Assembly: GCF_001580365.1 (NCBI RefSeq)
Contig: NZ_CP014480.1
Coordinates: 1,117,008-1,181,007 of the forward strand
DNA: 64,000 nt
Direction: 5' to 3'
From: Kocuria turfanensis
GTDB lineage: Bacteria; Actinomycetota; Actinomycetes; Actinomycetales; Micrococcaceae
Shown here: in pieces, positions 1 through 10,238 of the stretch
Layout of the letters: the number at the start of each line of letters is the position of its first letter
Position numbering within the stretch: position 1 is the first letter of the stretch
The notes under the pieces: model-generated
What the model was told of the DNA's origin: nothing
Databases searched by the model: none
What the model saw: only the letters and a program-made list of their open reading frames with translations
Position numbers and translations under genes: made by a program

Positions 1-1128
1 CTGCGCGGCGGCGTCGATCCGCTCGTCCGTGGCGGTGAGCGCGAGCCGCACGTACCCCTCCCCGGCCGTCCCGTAGAACACGCCCGGGCCCACCACGACG
101 CCCCGCTCGGCGAGGCGCTGGACCGTGGACCAGGTGTCCTCCCCGGCCGTGCACCACAGGTAGAGCCCCGCCTCGGAGTGCTCCACGCGCAGCCCGAACG
201 CCTCCACGGCGGGCACCAGGCGGTCGCGCCGGGCCCGGTAGAGCGCCTTCTGGGCGTGCACGTGGGCGTCGTCGCCGAGGGCGACCCGCATGGCCTCCTG
301 GACGGGGGCCGGGACGATCATCCCGGCGTGCTTGCGGGAGTTCACCAGGTCGGCCATCAGCCGGGCGTCGCCGGCGAGGAACGCGGCGCGGTAGCCGGCG
401 GCGTTGGACTGCTTCGACAGCGAGTACGCCGAGAGCAGCAGGGAGGTGTCCCCGCCGCTGACCCGCGGGTCCAGCACCGAGGGGACGGGGGCCCCGCCCT
501 GCTGGACGTCCCACGCGCCCCAGCCGAGCTCGGCGTAGCACTCGTCGGAGACGACCACCGCCCCGAGGGCCCGGGCCTGGTCGACGACGCGGCGCAGCGA
601 CTCGACGTCGCGGACGATGCCGGTGGGGTTGGCCGGCGAGTTCAACCAGACCAGGCGCACCCGGGCGCGGACCTCGTCCTCGAGCTCGTCGAGGTCGTCG
701 GCGGCCACCGCCTCGGCGCCGGCCAGCCGGGCCCCGATGTCGTAGGTCGGGTAGGCCACCGTGGGGCGCACGAGCACGTCCCCCGGGCGCAGGCCCAGCA
801 GCAGCGGCAGCCACGCGACGAGCTCCTTGGAGCCGACCGTGGGCATGACCGCGGCCGGGTCCAGGCCGGGCACGCCGCGCCGGCGGGCGTACCAGGCCAC
901 CACGGCCTCCCGCAGGGCGGGCGTGCCGTGGGTGGTCGGGTAGCCGTGGGCGTCCGCGGCGGCGGCCAGCGCGTCCTGGACCACCAGCGGGGTGGGGTCC
1001 ACGGGCGTGCCGATGGACAGGTCCACGACCCCGTCCGGGTGCTCCGCGGCGACGGCGCGGTAGGGCGCCATCGTGTCCCACGGGTAGTCCGGGAGGGCGA
1101 GGCCGAAGGACCGTGCCGTCTCGGTCAC
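1..1128 (-). CDS. dapC: Succinyldiaminopimelate transaminase (3' end beyond the window)
   Basis: Class I PLP-dependent aminotransferase placed in the lysine/meso-diaminopimelate pathway, where DapC converts N-succinyl-2-amino-6-ketopimelate with glutamate. The visible 376 codons start at GTG 1128 (V-T-E-T-A-R-S-F) and end in a conserved tail (EGYVRLALTATDERI), so only a few C-terminal residues are missing. The start GTG overlaps the TGA of fdxA (GTGA, 4 bp), implying translational coupling; the fdxA-dapC pair is a familiar actinobacterial arrangement and is the main reason for choosing DapC over other class I transaminases. The exact substrate remains inferred from that context. Confidence 0.85.
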   Translation of the reverse strand, partial: MTETARSFGLALPDYPWDTMAPYRAVAAEHPDGVVDLSIGTPVDPTPLVVQDALAAAADAHGYPTTHGTPALREAVVAWYARRRGVPGLDPAAVMPTVGSKELVAWLPLLLGLRPGDVLVRPTVAYPTYDIGARLAGAEAVAADDLDELEDEVRARVRLVWLNSPANPTGIVRDVESLRRVVDQARALGAVVVSDECYAELGWGAWDVQQGGAPVPSVLDPRVSGGDTSLLLSAYSLSKQSNAAGYRAAFLAGDARLMADLVNSRKHAGMIVPAPVQEAMRVALGDDAHVHAQKALYRARRDRLVPAVEAFGLRVEHSEAGLYLWCTAGEDTWSTVQRLAERGVVVGPGVFYGTAGEGYVRLALTATDERIDAAAQ

Positions 1129-1454
1129 TGGGCGCCCTGGTTCTGCGGGGGCAGGGCCGCGATCATCGGGTGGTCCGTGTGGGTGTTGCCGAGCTTGGCG
1201 GCCCCGCCCGGGGAGCCGAGGTCGTCGAAGAACTCGACGTTGGCCTTGTAGTAGTCGGCCCACTCCTCGGGGGTGTCGTCCTCGTAGTAGATGGCCTCGA
1301 CGGGGCAGACCGGTTCGCACGCGCCGCAGTCCACGCACTCGTCCGGGTGGATGTAGAGCGAGCGCTCCCCCTCGTAGATGCAGTCGACGGGGCACTCCTC
1401 GACGCAGGCCTTGTCCTTGACGTCGACACAGGGCTGGGCGATGACATAGGTCAC
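1125..1454 (-). CDS. fdxA: 7Fe ferredoxin (3Fe-4S + 4Fe-4S)
   Basis: Small soluble electron carrier of 109 residues. C9, C17, C21 and C25 form the C-x7-C-x3-C-x3-C block, and C40, C43, C46 and C50 form the CxxCxxCxxxCP block, the pattern of FdxA-type seven-iron ferredoxins. The length is usual for the family. It starts at GTG 1454 behind an AAAGGTG ribosome site, with a TAGACT -10 box at 1490-1495 on the minus strand. It is the first gene of a fdxA-dapC operon, and its stop overlaps the dapC start. Confidence 0.95.
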   Translation of the reverse strand: MTYVIAQPCVDVKDKACVEECPVDCIYEGERSLYIHPDECVDCGACEPVCPVEAIYYEDDTPEEWADYYKANVEFFDDLGSPGGAAKLGNTHTDHPMIAALPPQNQGAQ

Positions 1455-1489
1455 GGCGTTTCACACCTTTCTGCTGGGATTCTCCGACC

Positions 1490-1517
1490 AGTCTAGCCAC
1501 CGCGTCCTGGCTACGAT
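1490..1517. promoter_or_regulatory. Divergent promoter pair fdxA / SH3-like gene
   Basis: Minus-strand -10 box TAGACT (1490-1495) for fdxA and plus-strand -10 box TACGAT (1512-1517) for the gene starting at 1525. The plus-strand box ends 7 nt before ATG 1525, which suggests a leaderless transcript; the earlier ATG at 1516 overlaps the -10 box and is therefore unlikely to be used. No convincing -35 boxes are visible. Confidence 0.5.
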
Positions 1518-1524
1518 GACAGCC

Positions 1525-1827
1525 ATGGTCTCCCCGACATCCGGCTCAACGTCCTCGCCCGTTCCGTCATCCGCGGCCGTCGAGTTGCTCGCGGGCCTGC
1601 CCTGCGGTACACGGGTGAGCGTGCGCTACGCCCTGCCCGCCGACGACGTCTCCGGGCTGCCGCTCACGGACGCCCTGGGCGAGCTGGTGGGGCTGGACAC
1701 CGACGGGGGTGCCGGGACGGTCACGGTGCGCACCCGGCGCGGGGACGTGCTGATCCCCGCCGCGGCGGTGCGGGCCGCCCGGGTGGTGCCGCCGGCCCCG
1801 CCGCGCCGGCGTCCGCGCGGCGGCTGA
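1525..1827 (+). CDS. Small protein with a predicted SH3-like beta-barrel
   Basis: About 100 residues: a Ser/Thr/Pro-rich N-terminus, then a compact beta-strand-rich stretch (GTRVSVRYAL... GTVTVRTRRGDVLIPAAAVRAARVV) and a basic Pro/Arg tail. The strand pattern resembles the SH3-like domain that precedes GNAT acetyltransferase domains in Rv0428c-type actinobacterial proteins, but no acetyltransferase follows here. The ATG at 1525 is preferred over ATG 1516 because the latter lies in the -10 box TACGAT. It is divergent from fdxA. Function unknown; the SH3 comparison is from memory of the family and is tentative. Confidence 0.6.
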   Translation: MVSPTSGSTSSPVPSSAAVELLAGLPCGTRVSVRYALPADDVSGLPLTDALGELVGLDTDGGAGTVTVRTRRGDVLIPAAAVRAARVVPPAPPRRRPRGG

Positions 1828-1990
1828 ACGGCGGCCGCGCGGGGTGGCGCGGCGGCAGGGCAGGCCCGAGCCGGTCCCGGGTGCGCGGGTGGGCCGGGCT
1901 GGACGGGTTCTGGGGGGCCGGCGCCCCGAGCCCGGCGGACGCCGGGACCGCGGCCGGCCGGGCGCTCCGGCGGGGCGGGCCGCCGGGCGC

Positions 1991-3343
1991 TCAGGCGGGG
2001 CGGGCCGCCCGCCGCCGGGCGCGCACCCAGCGGCCCGTGACGAGCACGGAGGCGATCGTCACCGCGAACACCACCACGAACCAGGCCAGGCCCAGGACGC
2101 CGACCACGGTGCTCGGGTCGGTCACCACGATCACCGAGCCGTCCCCGCCGTAGGCGAAGAACCAGGAGACGAGGTAGCCGATCAGCCCGGGCACGGCGGC
2201 GGCCCACACGCGGCGGGTGGCGGTGCCGACCCACAGGGACACGCTCAGCAGCAGGGCGGCGGCGAAGAGCAGTCCCCACGGGATCCACCAGCCCGCGGGC
2301 GAGTACCAGATCGCCGCGTGCAGCACCGTGGCCACGCTCGCGCCGGCGAGACCGGCGGCGACGGAGGTCACCAGGGTGGTGGGCAGCGAGGCCGGGCCGG
2401 CGTCGGCGCGCGTCTCCTCGGCGGCGGCACCCGGGTCCCCGGCGAGCAGGCGGAAGGTCTCCACGGCGCTGAAGGGCTGCCAGACCCCGTTGGACAGGGC
2501 GAAGCGGCTGCCGTCCTCGGCGAGCACCAGCTGGGTGGCGTGGGCGGCCATGGCCGACCGCTTGCGCTCGGCGGAGCCGTGCACCGCGGCCTGCGGGCGG
2601 GGGTCGTCCGCCCGGGCCTCCCCCTCCACGGCCCACAGCAGAGGGGTGCGCCAGGGCTCGGCAACCCGGCCCGACGCGTCCGTGCCGGGACGGGCGGCCA
2701 GCTCCGCGCCGCGCACCGCGACGGCGGCCGTGCGGACGTGGTCGGGGTGGCCGTAGCCCCCGTCGTCGTCGTAGCTGACGAGCACGTGGGGGCGGACGGC
2801 GCGCACGGCCGCGGCGACGTGCGCGGCGGCCTCCTCGGCGGACGCCGCGGTGAGGCTGTGCGGGGAGGAGTCCCCGGCCGGGGCCGCCCGGCCGTCGGGG
2901 CCCCAGGACATCCCGGAGTCGTGGTAGTGGCCCGTGCCGCCGGCGAAGCCCGCGGCGGGGTCCAGGGCGGGGGGCTCGCCCGCGAAGAAGCGGTCGGCCA
3001 CCCCCAGCGCGGCGGCGGCGTCGTCGAGCTCCCCGACGCGGTAGCGGCCCAGGGCGGTGCCGTCGTCGGTGCAGCCGGGACGGCCGACCTCGAGCCCGCG
3101 CAGGGGTTCGGGGATCACCTCGCCGCGCTCCCCGCGGGTCATGGTGAGCAGCACGACCTGCGCGCCCAGCTCCGCGTACCGGCCCATGGTGGCCCCCGTG
3201 GCGATGGACTCGTCGTCGGGGTGGGCGTGCACGAACAGCAGCCGGGCGTCCTCCGGGCGCAGCCCGGCGGGCAGCAGACCCGGCAGGGCGTCCTCGCGCA
3301 CGAGGACGCCCTGCTCGGGGTAGTACGGGACGGGCTGGGTCAC
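1991..3343 (-). CDS. mshB: GlcNAc-inositol deacetylase MshB with C-terminal membrane domain
   Basis: Zn-dependent PIG-L/LmbE-family deacetylase that removes acetate from GlcNAc-Ins in mycothiol biosynthesis. The AHPDDE motif gives ligands H41 and D44, and the GHPDH motif (H199-H202) supplies the third histidine, H202 by comparison with characterised MshB. The catalytic part occupies roughly residues 30-310. The protein is 450 residues, clearly longer than classical MshB (about 300), because four hydrophobic segments follow from about residue 325 to 440, so the enzyme is probably membrane-anchored. It starts at GTG 3343, 37 bp after typA, and is likely co-transcribed with it. Confidence 0.9.
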   Translation of the reverse strand: MTQPVPYYPEQGVLVREDALPGLLPAGLRPEDARLLFVHAHPDDESIATGATMGRYAELGAQVVLLTMTRGERGEVIPEPLRGLEVGRPGCTDDGTALGRYRVGELDDAAAALGVADRFFAGEPPALDPAAGFAGGTGHYHDSGMSWGPDGRAAPAGDSSPHSLTAASAEEAAAHVAAAVRAVRPHVLVSYDDDGGYGHPDHVRTAAVAVRGAELAARPGTDASGRVAEPWRTPLLWAVEGEARADDPRPQAAVHGSAERKRSAMAAHATQLVLAEDGSRFALSNGVWQPFSAVETFRLLAGDPGAAAEETRADAGPASLPTTLVTSVAAGLAGASVATVLHAAIWYSPAGWWIPWGLLFAAALLLSVSLWVGTATRRVWAAAVPGLIGYLVSWFFAYGGDGSVIVVTDPSTVVGVLGLAWFVVVFAVTIASVLVTGRWVRARRRAARPA

Positions 3344-3380
3344 GACCGGGCCTGCTGCGCTCGCCTGCTGGGCCGGTGGC

Positions 3381-5294
<1,914 letters not shown>

Positions 5295-5650
5295 ACGCGT
5301 GGGTCTCTCTTCGGGTGGAGATGCGGGGGGAGGTGCAGCCCTCCCGATGGGTGCGGCCGGGGCGCCGCCGCGCACCCGGAGGGGCCCGGGCGGGGGCGCC
5401 CGCACAGCGGGCCACCGGACAGTCTACCTTGCGGGACCGTCCGGGCGGCACCCCGGTGGGCTGTGACCCCGCCGACCCCGACGCTGCGACTCCCCCGCCC
5501 CCGAAGCGCCGAGCCCCGTCCACGACGCCGAACCCCCAGCATTGTGGCGGATCCCCATGCTCATTCCTGGGGAGGCGCCGCAACAGCGGGGACTCGGCGC
5601 TCAGCGGGACCAGGGTCTGGGGACTCGGCGGGGGCGTGCCGGGGCGGGGC
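5295..5650. promoter_or_regulatory. Gene-free region: typA promoter and long 5' leader
   Basis: A 356-bp stretch with no supported gene. On the minus strand a TAGACT -10 box (5421-5426) would give typA an unusually long, GC-rich leader of about 120 nt. Farther away lies a 12-bp direct repeat GGGGACTCGGCG (5588-5599 and 5619-5630) of unknown meaning. Nothing else is recognisable. Confidence 0.4.
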
Positions 5651-6349
5651 TCACCAGGTGGGCAGCGCCGGCAGCCGCTCCTCCGCCGTGACGCGCCCGG
5701 CCTGCCCGCGCGCCAGCCACGCCAGCAGGCCGGCGCGGTCGGAACGGACGCGCGCGGCGCCGTCGCCGATCACCCACTCGTCGCCCTCCTCGGTGACCAG
5801 GGTCATGCCGGGGGCGTCCTTGGCGCGCATGGTGCGCACCGCCGCCTCGAGGGCGTCGAGCAGCGAGTCCGGCTCGGCCCGCTCCAGGGTCCAGGCCGTG
5901 TCGAGGTCGTGGTGGTGGACGACGATCTCCGAGTTCCGCAGCGCCACCACGGCGGAGGCGGGGATCCGCTTGCCGTGCATGTGCACCTCGTCCACGGCCA
6001 GGTCCCCGCCCAGCCGCCGGCACTGCTCGGCGAAGTAGGCCGCGCTCTCGCGGGTCCGGCGCAGCAGCTCCTCGCGGGGCAGGGCGGCGAGCTCGTCGAT
6101 CTCCCGGTTGCGGGCCTCGGGGGACGCGTAGGGGCGCTGCTCCCGGCCCGTGACGGCCCAGTCGACCAGCCGGACGAGGGCCCGCCCGTTGGAGGCGAGG
6201 TGGGCCACGACGTGGGCGCGGCTCCAGCCGCCGCACAGCGAGGGCGCGGCCAGCTCCTCTCCGGAGAGGGACTCGGCCGTGGCGAGGAACCTGTCGGTCT
6301 CGCGCCCGAGGCGGGACAGGTCGGTGTGCAGGCGGGTGGGATCGCTCAT
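5651..6349 (-). CDS. Mycothiol-dependent maleylpyruvate isomerase-family protein (DinB-like)
   Basis: 232-residue protein of the MDMPI/DinB-2 four-helix-bundle family, enzymes that use mycothiol as cofactor for isomerisation or conjugation. Signature pieces are LCGGWSRAHVVAHLASN near residue 40-55 and IVVHHHDLDTAW near residue 145, which supply the likely metal-binding histidines. The C-terminal half (AVRTMRA... EWVIGDGAARV) matches the accessory domain. The actual substrate is not deducible. A TAGGGT -10 box at 6356-6361 ends 6 nt before the ATG, indicating a leaderless mRNA. Mycothiol made via the nearby mshB product would be the cofactor. Confidence 0.8.
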   Translation of the reverse strand: MSDPTRLHTDLSRLGRETDRFLATAESLSGEELAAPSLCGGWSRAHVVAHLASNGRALVRLVDWAVTGREQRPYASPEARNREIDELAALPREELLRRTRESAAYFAEQCRRLGGDLAVDEVHMHGKRIPASAVVALRNSEIVVHHHDLDTAWTLERAEPDSLLDALEAAVRTMRAKDAPGMTLVTEEGDEWVIGDGAARVRSDRAGLLAWLARGQAGRVTAEERLPALPTW

Positions 6350-6421
6350 GGGCCCACCCTATCCAGCGCCGTGTGAGCCCGGCCACCACCGGGGCCCGGC
6401 CGCGGGGTGCTCCTCCGGGCG

Positions 6422-7438
6422 TCAGCGCAGCACGTCGTCGACCGGGCGCCGCAGCGACCGGGGCATCTCGGGGCCGCGTCCGAGGCAGATCACGAGGTCG
6501 GGCCGACCGTCGAGGTCCAGCGCCCATGCGAAGCGGCGCCGCCGGGCCGCGTCCTCGACCGGCTGGTTCACGAAGGCGTGGCGCACGCCCAGCGCCGTGG
6601 CCTGCAGGGCGAGGCGCTCGTAGCACCGCCCGGCCTCCACCCAGTGCTCGGGGTCGTCGGTCGCGGAGACGAGCACGGCCACGGCGGAGGCGCTGCGGAT
6701 CCGCCGGGCGTACGCCTCGTTGGCGGGCCCGGTGCGGGAGAGGAGCCGGAACAGCGGGCCGGCGATCCACCGGGACGCCGAGGAGTTGCCCGTCGCGCGC
6801 CCGGACAGCCCGTCCCGGGTGCGCACGGCCTCGGCGTCGTCGAAGCGGATCCACTGCTTCAGCTCCCGCACGAACGCCCGGTCGCGCAGCTGGGCCGTGT
6901 TGCCCTGCGTCACGTGGTCGACGACCGTCTCCTTGGCCCGGCCGCCGGTCAGCAGGACGGTGCGCACGCCGTTGCCCGTCCCGGCGGAGCGCAGCAGCTC
7001 CAGCTCCTCCGGGCCCAGCGGCGTCCCGTCGTACTCCGTGCGCGTGCTCTGGCGCCGCAGGATCGCGTCGAACAGGTCGGAGGCCCGGGCCGGGGCCGGG
7101 GTCAGGTCCACCCGCACCCGCCCGGGGGGCGGCCGGTCCTCGAAGCGCACCACCGGCTCCCAGCCGTCCGCGCGCGCGGCCTGGGCCAGGTTCTCCGCGG
7201 CGCACCCGAGCGAGGCGTACAGGTGGTGGTCGTCGGGGTCGACGGCGGGGCAGCGCCGCGAGAGGTCGGGCAGGATCGAGATCGTGCGCCCGTCCAGCCG
7301 GAACCGCCAGCACTGGATGTCGTGGCTGGACGGCGCCAGGGTCGCGTGGTGGACCAGCGACCGCAGCCGCTCGTGCTCCCCACCGGCACCGGCCGGGGGC
7401 CGGCGCCAGGTCTCCCGGACGGCCTCGTCGTGGTCCAT
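6422..7438 (-). CDS. Acg-like nitroreductase family protein
   Basis: 338-residue flavoprotein-like member of the nitroreductase fold, closest in character to the Acg (Rv2032) type of actinobacteria: tandem half-domains with LVHHATLAPSSHDIQCWRF at the N-terminus, FDAILRRQSTRTEYDG in the middle and GRCYERLALQATALGVRH near the C-terminus. Acg homologues bind FMN but may sequester it and not reduce nitro compounds, so the catalytic role is uncertain. Start ATG 7438 has a GGGAGGAG site 6 nt upstream. It stands alone between the MDMPI gene and the AlkZ-like gene. Confidence 0.8.
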   Translation of the reverse strand: MDHDEAVRETWRRPPAGAGGEHERLRSLVHHATLAPSSHDIQCWRFRLDGRTISILPDLSRRCPAVDPDDHHLYASLGCAAENLAQAARADGWEPVVRFEDRPPPGRVRVDLTPAPARASDLFDAILRRQSTRTEYDGTPLGPEELELLRSAGTGNGVRTVLLTGGRAKETVVDHVTQGNTAQLRDRAFVRELKQWIRFDDAEAVRTRDGLSGRATGNSSASRWIAGPLFRLLSRTGPANEAYARRIRSASAVAVLVSATDDPEHWVEAGRCYERLALQATALGVRHAFVNQPVEDAARRRRFAWALDLDGRPDLVICLGRGPEMPRSLRRPVDDVLR

Positions 7439-7539
7439 GCCGGCTCCTCCCGCGTCCTGGGACGGTCCACGGTCCTCGGCCGTCGTCCGCAGGTCAACAC
7501 CCGCCGGCGGTGGCCGCCGAACATCCTCCCGGGGTCGGA

Positions 7540-8643
7540 TCAGAGGACCGGCAGCCGCGCGAACGCCCGCTCGGCGGCCCGGCGGCGGGTGGCCGAGAGC
7601 TCCTCGAAGGGCTCCAGCACGAGTCCCGGCGAGCTCGCCCGGCGGCTGCGCCCCCAGGTGCCCACCACGCGCCCGCCGGCCACGACCGTGGGCTTGAAGA
7701 CCCCGTTGGCGCCGGGGACGATGCGCACGGCGTGCCGGCCGGCCAGCACGTGCGAGCGGTCCCCGTAGCCCAGGACGAACTCGTCGAACGGCGGCAGCAG
7801 GTGCACCCCCGCGGCCCGGCGGTCCGCCCGCACCGCGGCCCCGAGCACCTCGGGGGCGCACCACAGCTCCTGGCCGCCGGCGTCGTGCACCGCCACGACG
7901 TCGTCGAGCACCGCCACCGCGGCGCGCACCGTGGCGCGCGGCAGCGCCGCCCAGCGGGCGGCGTCGGCGACCGTGGCCGGGCCGTGGCTGCGCAGGTAGC
8001 GGCGCACCCAGTGCACGACGACGGGCGGCACCCCGGGGGCGGCGGGGGCCTGGCCGGGCTCCTCCCCGGCCCCCGGGACCCAGTCCGCGACGGGGACCAC
8101 GAGCTGGTCGCGGGCGTCCGCGGCCAGGGGGCCCATGCACAGGGTCGCGTCCAGGTGCAGGGCGAGCATGAGGTGGTAGGCCCGGCCCGGGGCGCCCAGC
8201 AGCCCGGCCTCCTCCCACGCGGCGTGCAGCCGCTCCCGGGGCTGGGGGCCGTGGCGCAGCGCCGCCAGGGCGGTCTCCCGGGCGGCGTCCAGGCGCTCGT
8301 CGACGCCCAGCTCCCGCCGGCGGGCCGCCGTCGCGGAGACGGTGCGGGGCCCGAGCACGGCCAGCCACGCCCGCAGCTCCTCGGCGGGCACCAGGTGCAG
8401 GGTCCCGCGCATGGGCCACGTGCGCACGATCCGGCCCTCGGCGAAGGCCTCGCGCACCGCCGCGGCCCCGGCGCCCCGGCGCAGCCCGACCGACACGAGG
8501 GCACCGGGCAGGTCCTGGGCCTGGACGGCCCCGAGGGCGCGCACGACGTCCTCGGGGGCCGCGTCGGCGGGTCGCACGAGCCCGTGGGCGGCCAGCCGGG
8601 CGAAGCCGATCTCCCGGTCGCCGAGGACGGGCGGGGACGTCAT
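7540..8643 (-). CDS. HTH_42 winged-helix DNA glycosylase, AlkZ-like (QxQ)
   Basis: 367-residue protein of the HTH_42 superfamily (AlkZ/YcaQ), monofunctional glycosylases that excise bulky or crosslinked alkylated bases. The catalytic QxQ motif is visible as VQAQDLPG (Q41, Q43), followed by TWPMRGTLHLVPAEELR and the C-terminal GVFKPTVVAGGRVVGTWGR strand. QxQ marks the AlkZ branch, as opposed to the QxD branch also present in this window at 26351-27439. Its ATG (8643) overlaps the TGA of the MFS transporter gene (ATGA), so the two are translationally coupled. Lesion specificity is unknown. Confidence 0.85.
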   Translation of the reverse strand: MTSPPVLGDREIGFARLAAHGLVRPADAAPEDVVRALGAVQAQDLPGALVSVGLRRGAGAAAVREAFAEGRIVRTWPMRGTLHLVPAEELRAWLAVLGPRTVSATAARRRELGVDERLDAARETALAALRHGPQPRERLHAAWEEAGLLGAPGRAYHLMLALHLDATLCMGPLAADARDQLVVPVADWVPGAGEEPGQAPAAPGVPPVVVHWVRRYLRSHGPATVADAARWAALPRATVRAAVAVLDDVVAVHDAGGQELWCAPEVLGAAVRADRRAAGVHLLPPFDEFVLGYGDRSHVLAGRHAVRIVPGANGVFKPTVVAGGRVVGTWGRSRRASSPGLVLEPFEELSATRRRAAERAFARLPVL

Positions 8644-10028
8644 GCCAGGGTCCGGCCGCGCTGCTCGGGCAGGGCGAACGCGGCGGCCGCGGCCACGAGG
8701 AACGCCGCCCCGAAGACCGCGAAGACCACGACGAGGTCGTAGCGCTCCCCGCCCAGGCCCAGCAGGACCGGCACCGACAGCGGGGCGAGGATGGAGGCGA
8801 TCCGGCCGAACGCGGCGGCGGCGCCGGTGCCCGTCCCGCGCAGCGCGGTGGGGTACAGCTCGGGGCCGATGGCGTAGAGCGCACCCCAGGCGCCCAGGTT
8901 GAAGAAGGACAGGGCCATGCCGGAGCCGATCACCTGCCAGGGGAGCACGACGGTGCCGACCGAGACGATGCCGAACAGCACCGCGCTCACCGCGGAGCCC
9001 CCGAGGAAGACCGCCAGGGTGATCCGCCGGCCCCAGACCTCGATCAGCCAGGCGGCCGCCGCGTAGCCGGGCAGCTGGGCCAGCGTGATGACCAGGACGT
9101 AGCCGAAGGACGTGGTAAGTGTGAAGCCCTGCTGGAGCAGCAGCGTGGGCAGCCAGGTGAACGCCCCGTAGTAGGCGAAGTTGACGCAGAACCAGACCGT
9201 CCACAGCGCCCCGGTGCGCCGCCGCAGCCCGGCCGACCAGAGACCTTCGGCCCCGGTCGCCGGCACGGCGGCGGGCTCGGCGGCCCGGGCCTGCCCCTCG
9301 GACTCCGCCCGGGACCGGCCCAGGGCCGGGGCGCGCTCGAAGGCGCGCACGGCCGCCTCGGCCTCGTCCGTGCGTCCGCGGCTCTCCAGGAAGCGCACGG
9401 ACTCGGGCAGCGCCCGGCGCACGACCACCGCGTAGGCGGCCGGCGCCAGGCCGACGACCAGGGCCCAGCGCCATCCGTCCGGGGAGGTCGGCACCACGAA
9501 GTAGCCGACGAGGGCGGCCATGATCCAGCCGACGGCCCAGAAGGACTCGAGGACCACCACCAGGCGGCCGCGGATCCGCCGGGGCGAGTACTCGGAGACG
9601 AGGGTGGAGGCCACGGGCAGCTCCGCGCCGAGGCCCAGGCCCACCACGAAGCGCAGCAGGACGAGCGCGGCGAGGGAGCCCACCAGTGCGGACGCGCCGG
9701 TGGCCAGCCCGTAGACGAGCAGGGTCAGGGCGAACACCTGGCGGCGGCCGATCCGGTCGGCCAGCAGCCCGCCCAGGCCGGCCCCCACCGCCATGCCGAC
9801 GAAGCCGATCGAGGCGAGCAGGGACAGCTCCCCCGAGCTCAGCGCCCACTGCTGGGCCAGGGCGGCCATCACGAACGACACGAGGCCGACGTCCATGGCG
9901 TCCAGCGCCCAGCCGACGCCGGAGCCGACGAGCAGCTTCCGGTGCTCGGTGGTGTACGGCAGCCGGTCCAGCCGCTGCGACCGCGTCAGCGCGGACGTGC
10001 TGCCGGCGGGCCGCGGGCTCTCGTGCAT
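8640..10028 (-). CDS. MFS transporter (sugar/aromatic acid porter type)
   Basis: 462-residue, 12-helix permease of the major facilitator superfamily. The loop 2-3 motif GGLLADRIGRRQVF, the ASTLVSEYSPRRIRGRL stretch after helix 4, the PESVRFLESRGRTDEA segment leading into the central loop, and the repeated GRR in the second half are typical of the sugar porter/AAHS branch, usually proton symporters for aromatic acids or sugars. Substrate unknown. It starts at ATG 10028 with no strong ribosome site visible, and ends in a 4-bp overlap with the AlkZ-like glycosylase gene. The pairing raises the possibility of export or uptake of a DNA-reactive compound. Confidence 0.85.
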   Translation of the reverse strand: MHESPRPAGSTSALTRSQRLDRLPYTTEHRKLLVGSGVGWALDAMDVGLVSFVMAALAQQWALSSGELSLLASIGFVGMAVGAGLGGLLADRIGRRQVFALTLLVYGLATGASALVGSLAALVLLRFVVGLGLGAELPVASTLVSEYSPRRIRGRLVVVLESFWAVGWIMAALVGYFVVPTSPDGWRWALVVGLAPAAYAVVVRRALPESVRFLESRGRTDEAEAAVRAFERAPALGRSRAESEGQARAAEPAAVPATGAEGLWSAGLRRRTGALWTVWFCVNFAYYGAFTWLPTLLLQQGFTLTTSFGYVLVITLAQLPGYAAAAWLIEVWGRRITLAVFLGGSAVSAVLFGIVSVGTVVLPWQVIGSGMALSFFNLGAWGALYAIGPELYPTALRGTGTGAAAAFGRIASILAPLSVPVLLGLGGERYDLVVVFAVFGAAFLVAAAAAFALPEQRGRTLA

Positions 10029-10238
10029 GCTCCGGTCCTTCCCCTGTGCGCGGTGCGGCGACCACGGCGGTGCTGGGCTGCCGCGGTGGTGGGGCTGCCG
10101 CGGCGCTGCGACCACTGTAGGCGGTCGGCGGACCGGACGGCGCCGGCCGGGCGCATGTCGCCCCGGGCCCGGCCGGGGAGCTGCTCCGCCCCTAGACTGG
10201 GAGGGTCCCCACCCACCGGCCCGGCGAGGGAGCCTCCT

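Noticed and set aside
5588..5630. 12-bp direct repeat GGGGACTCGGCG as an attachment site or element end
   Set aside because: No integrase, transposase or tRNA is adjacent and the repeat is short and G-rich; chance is sufficient.
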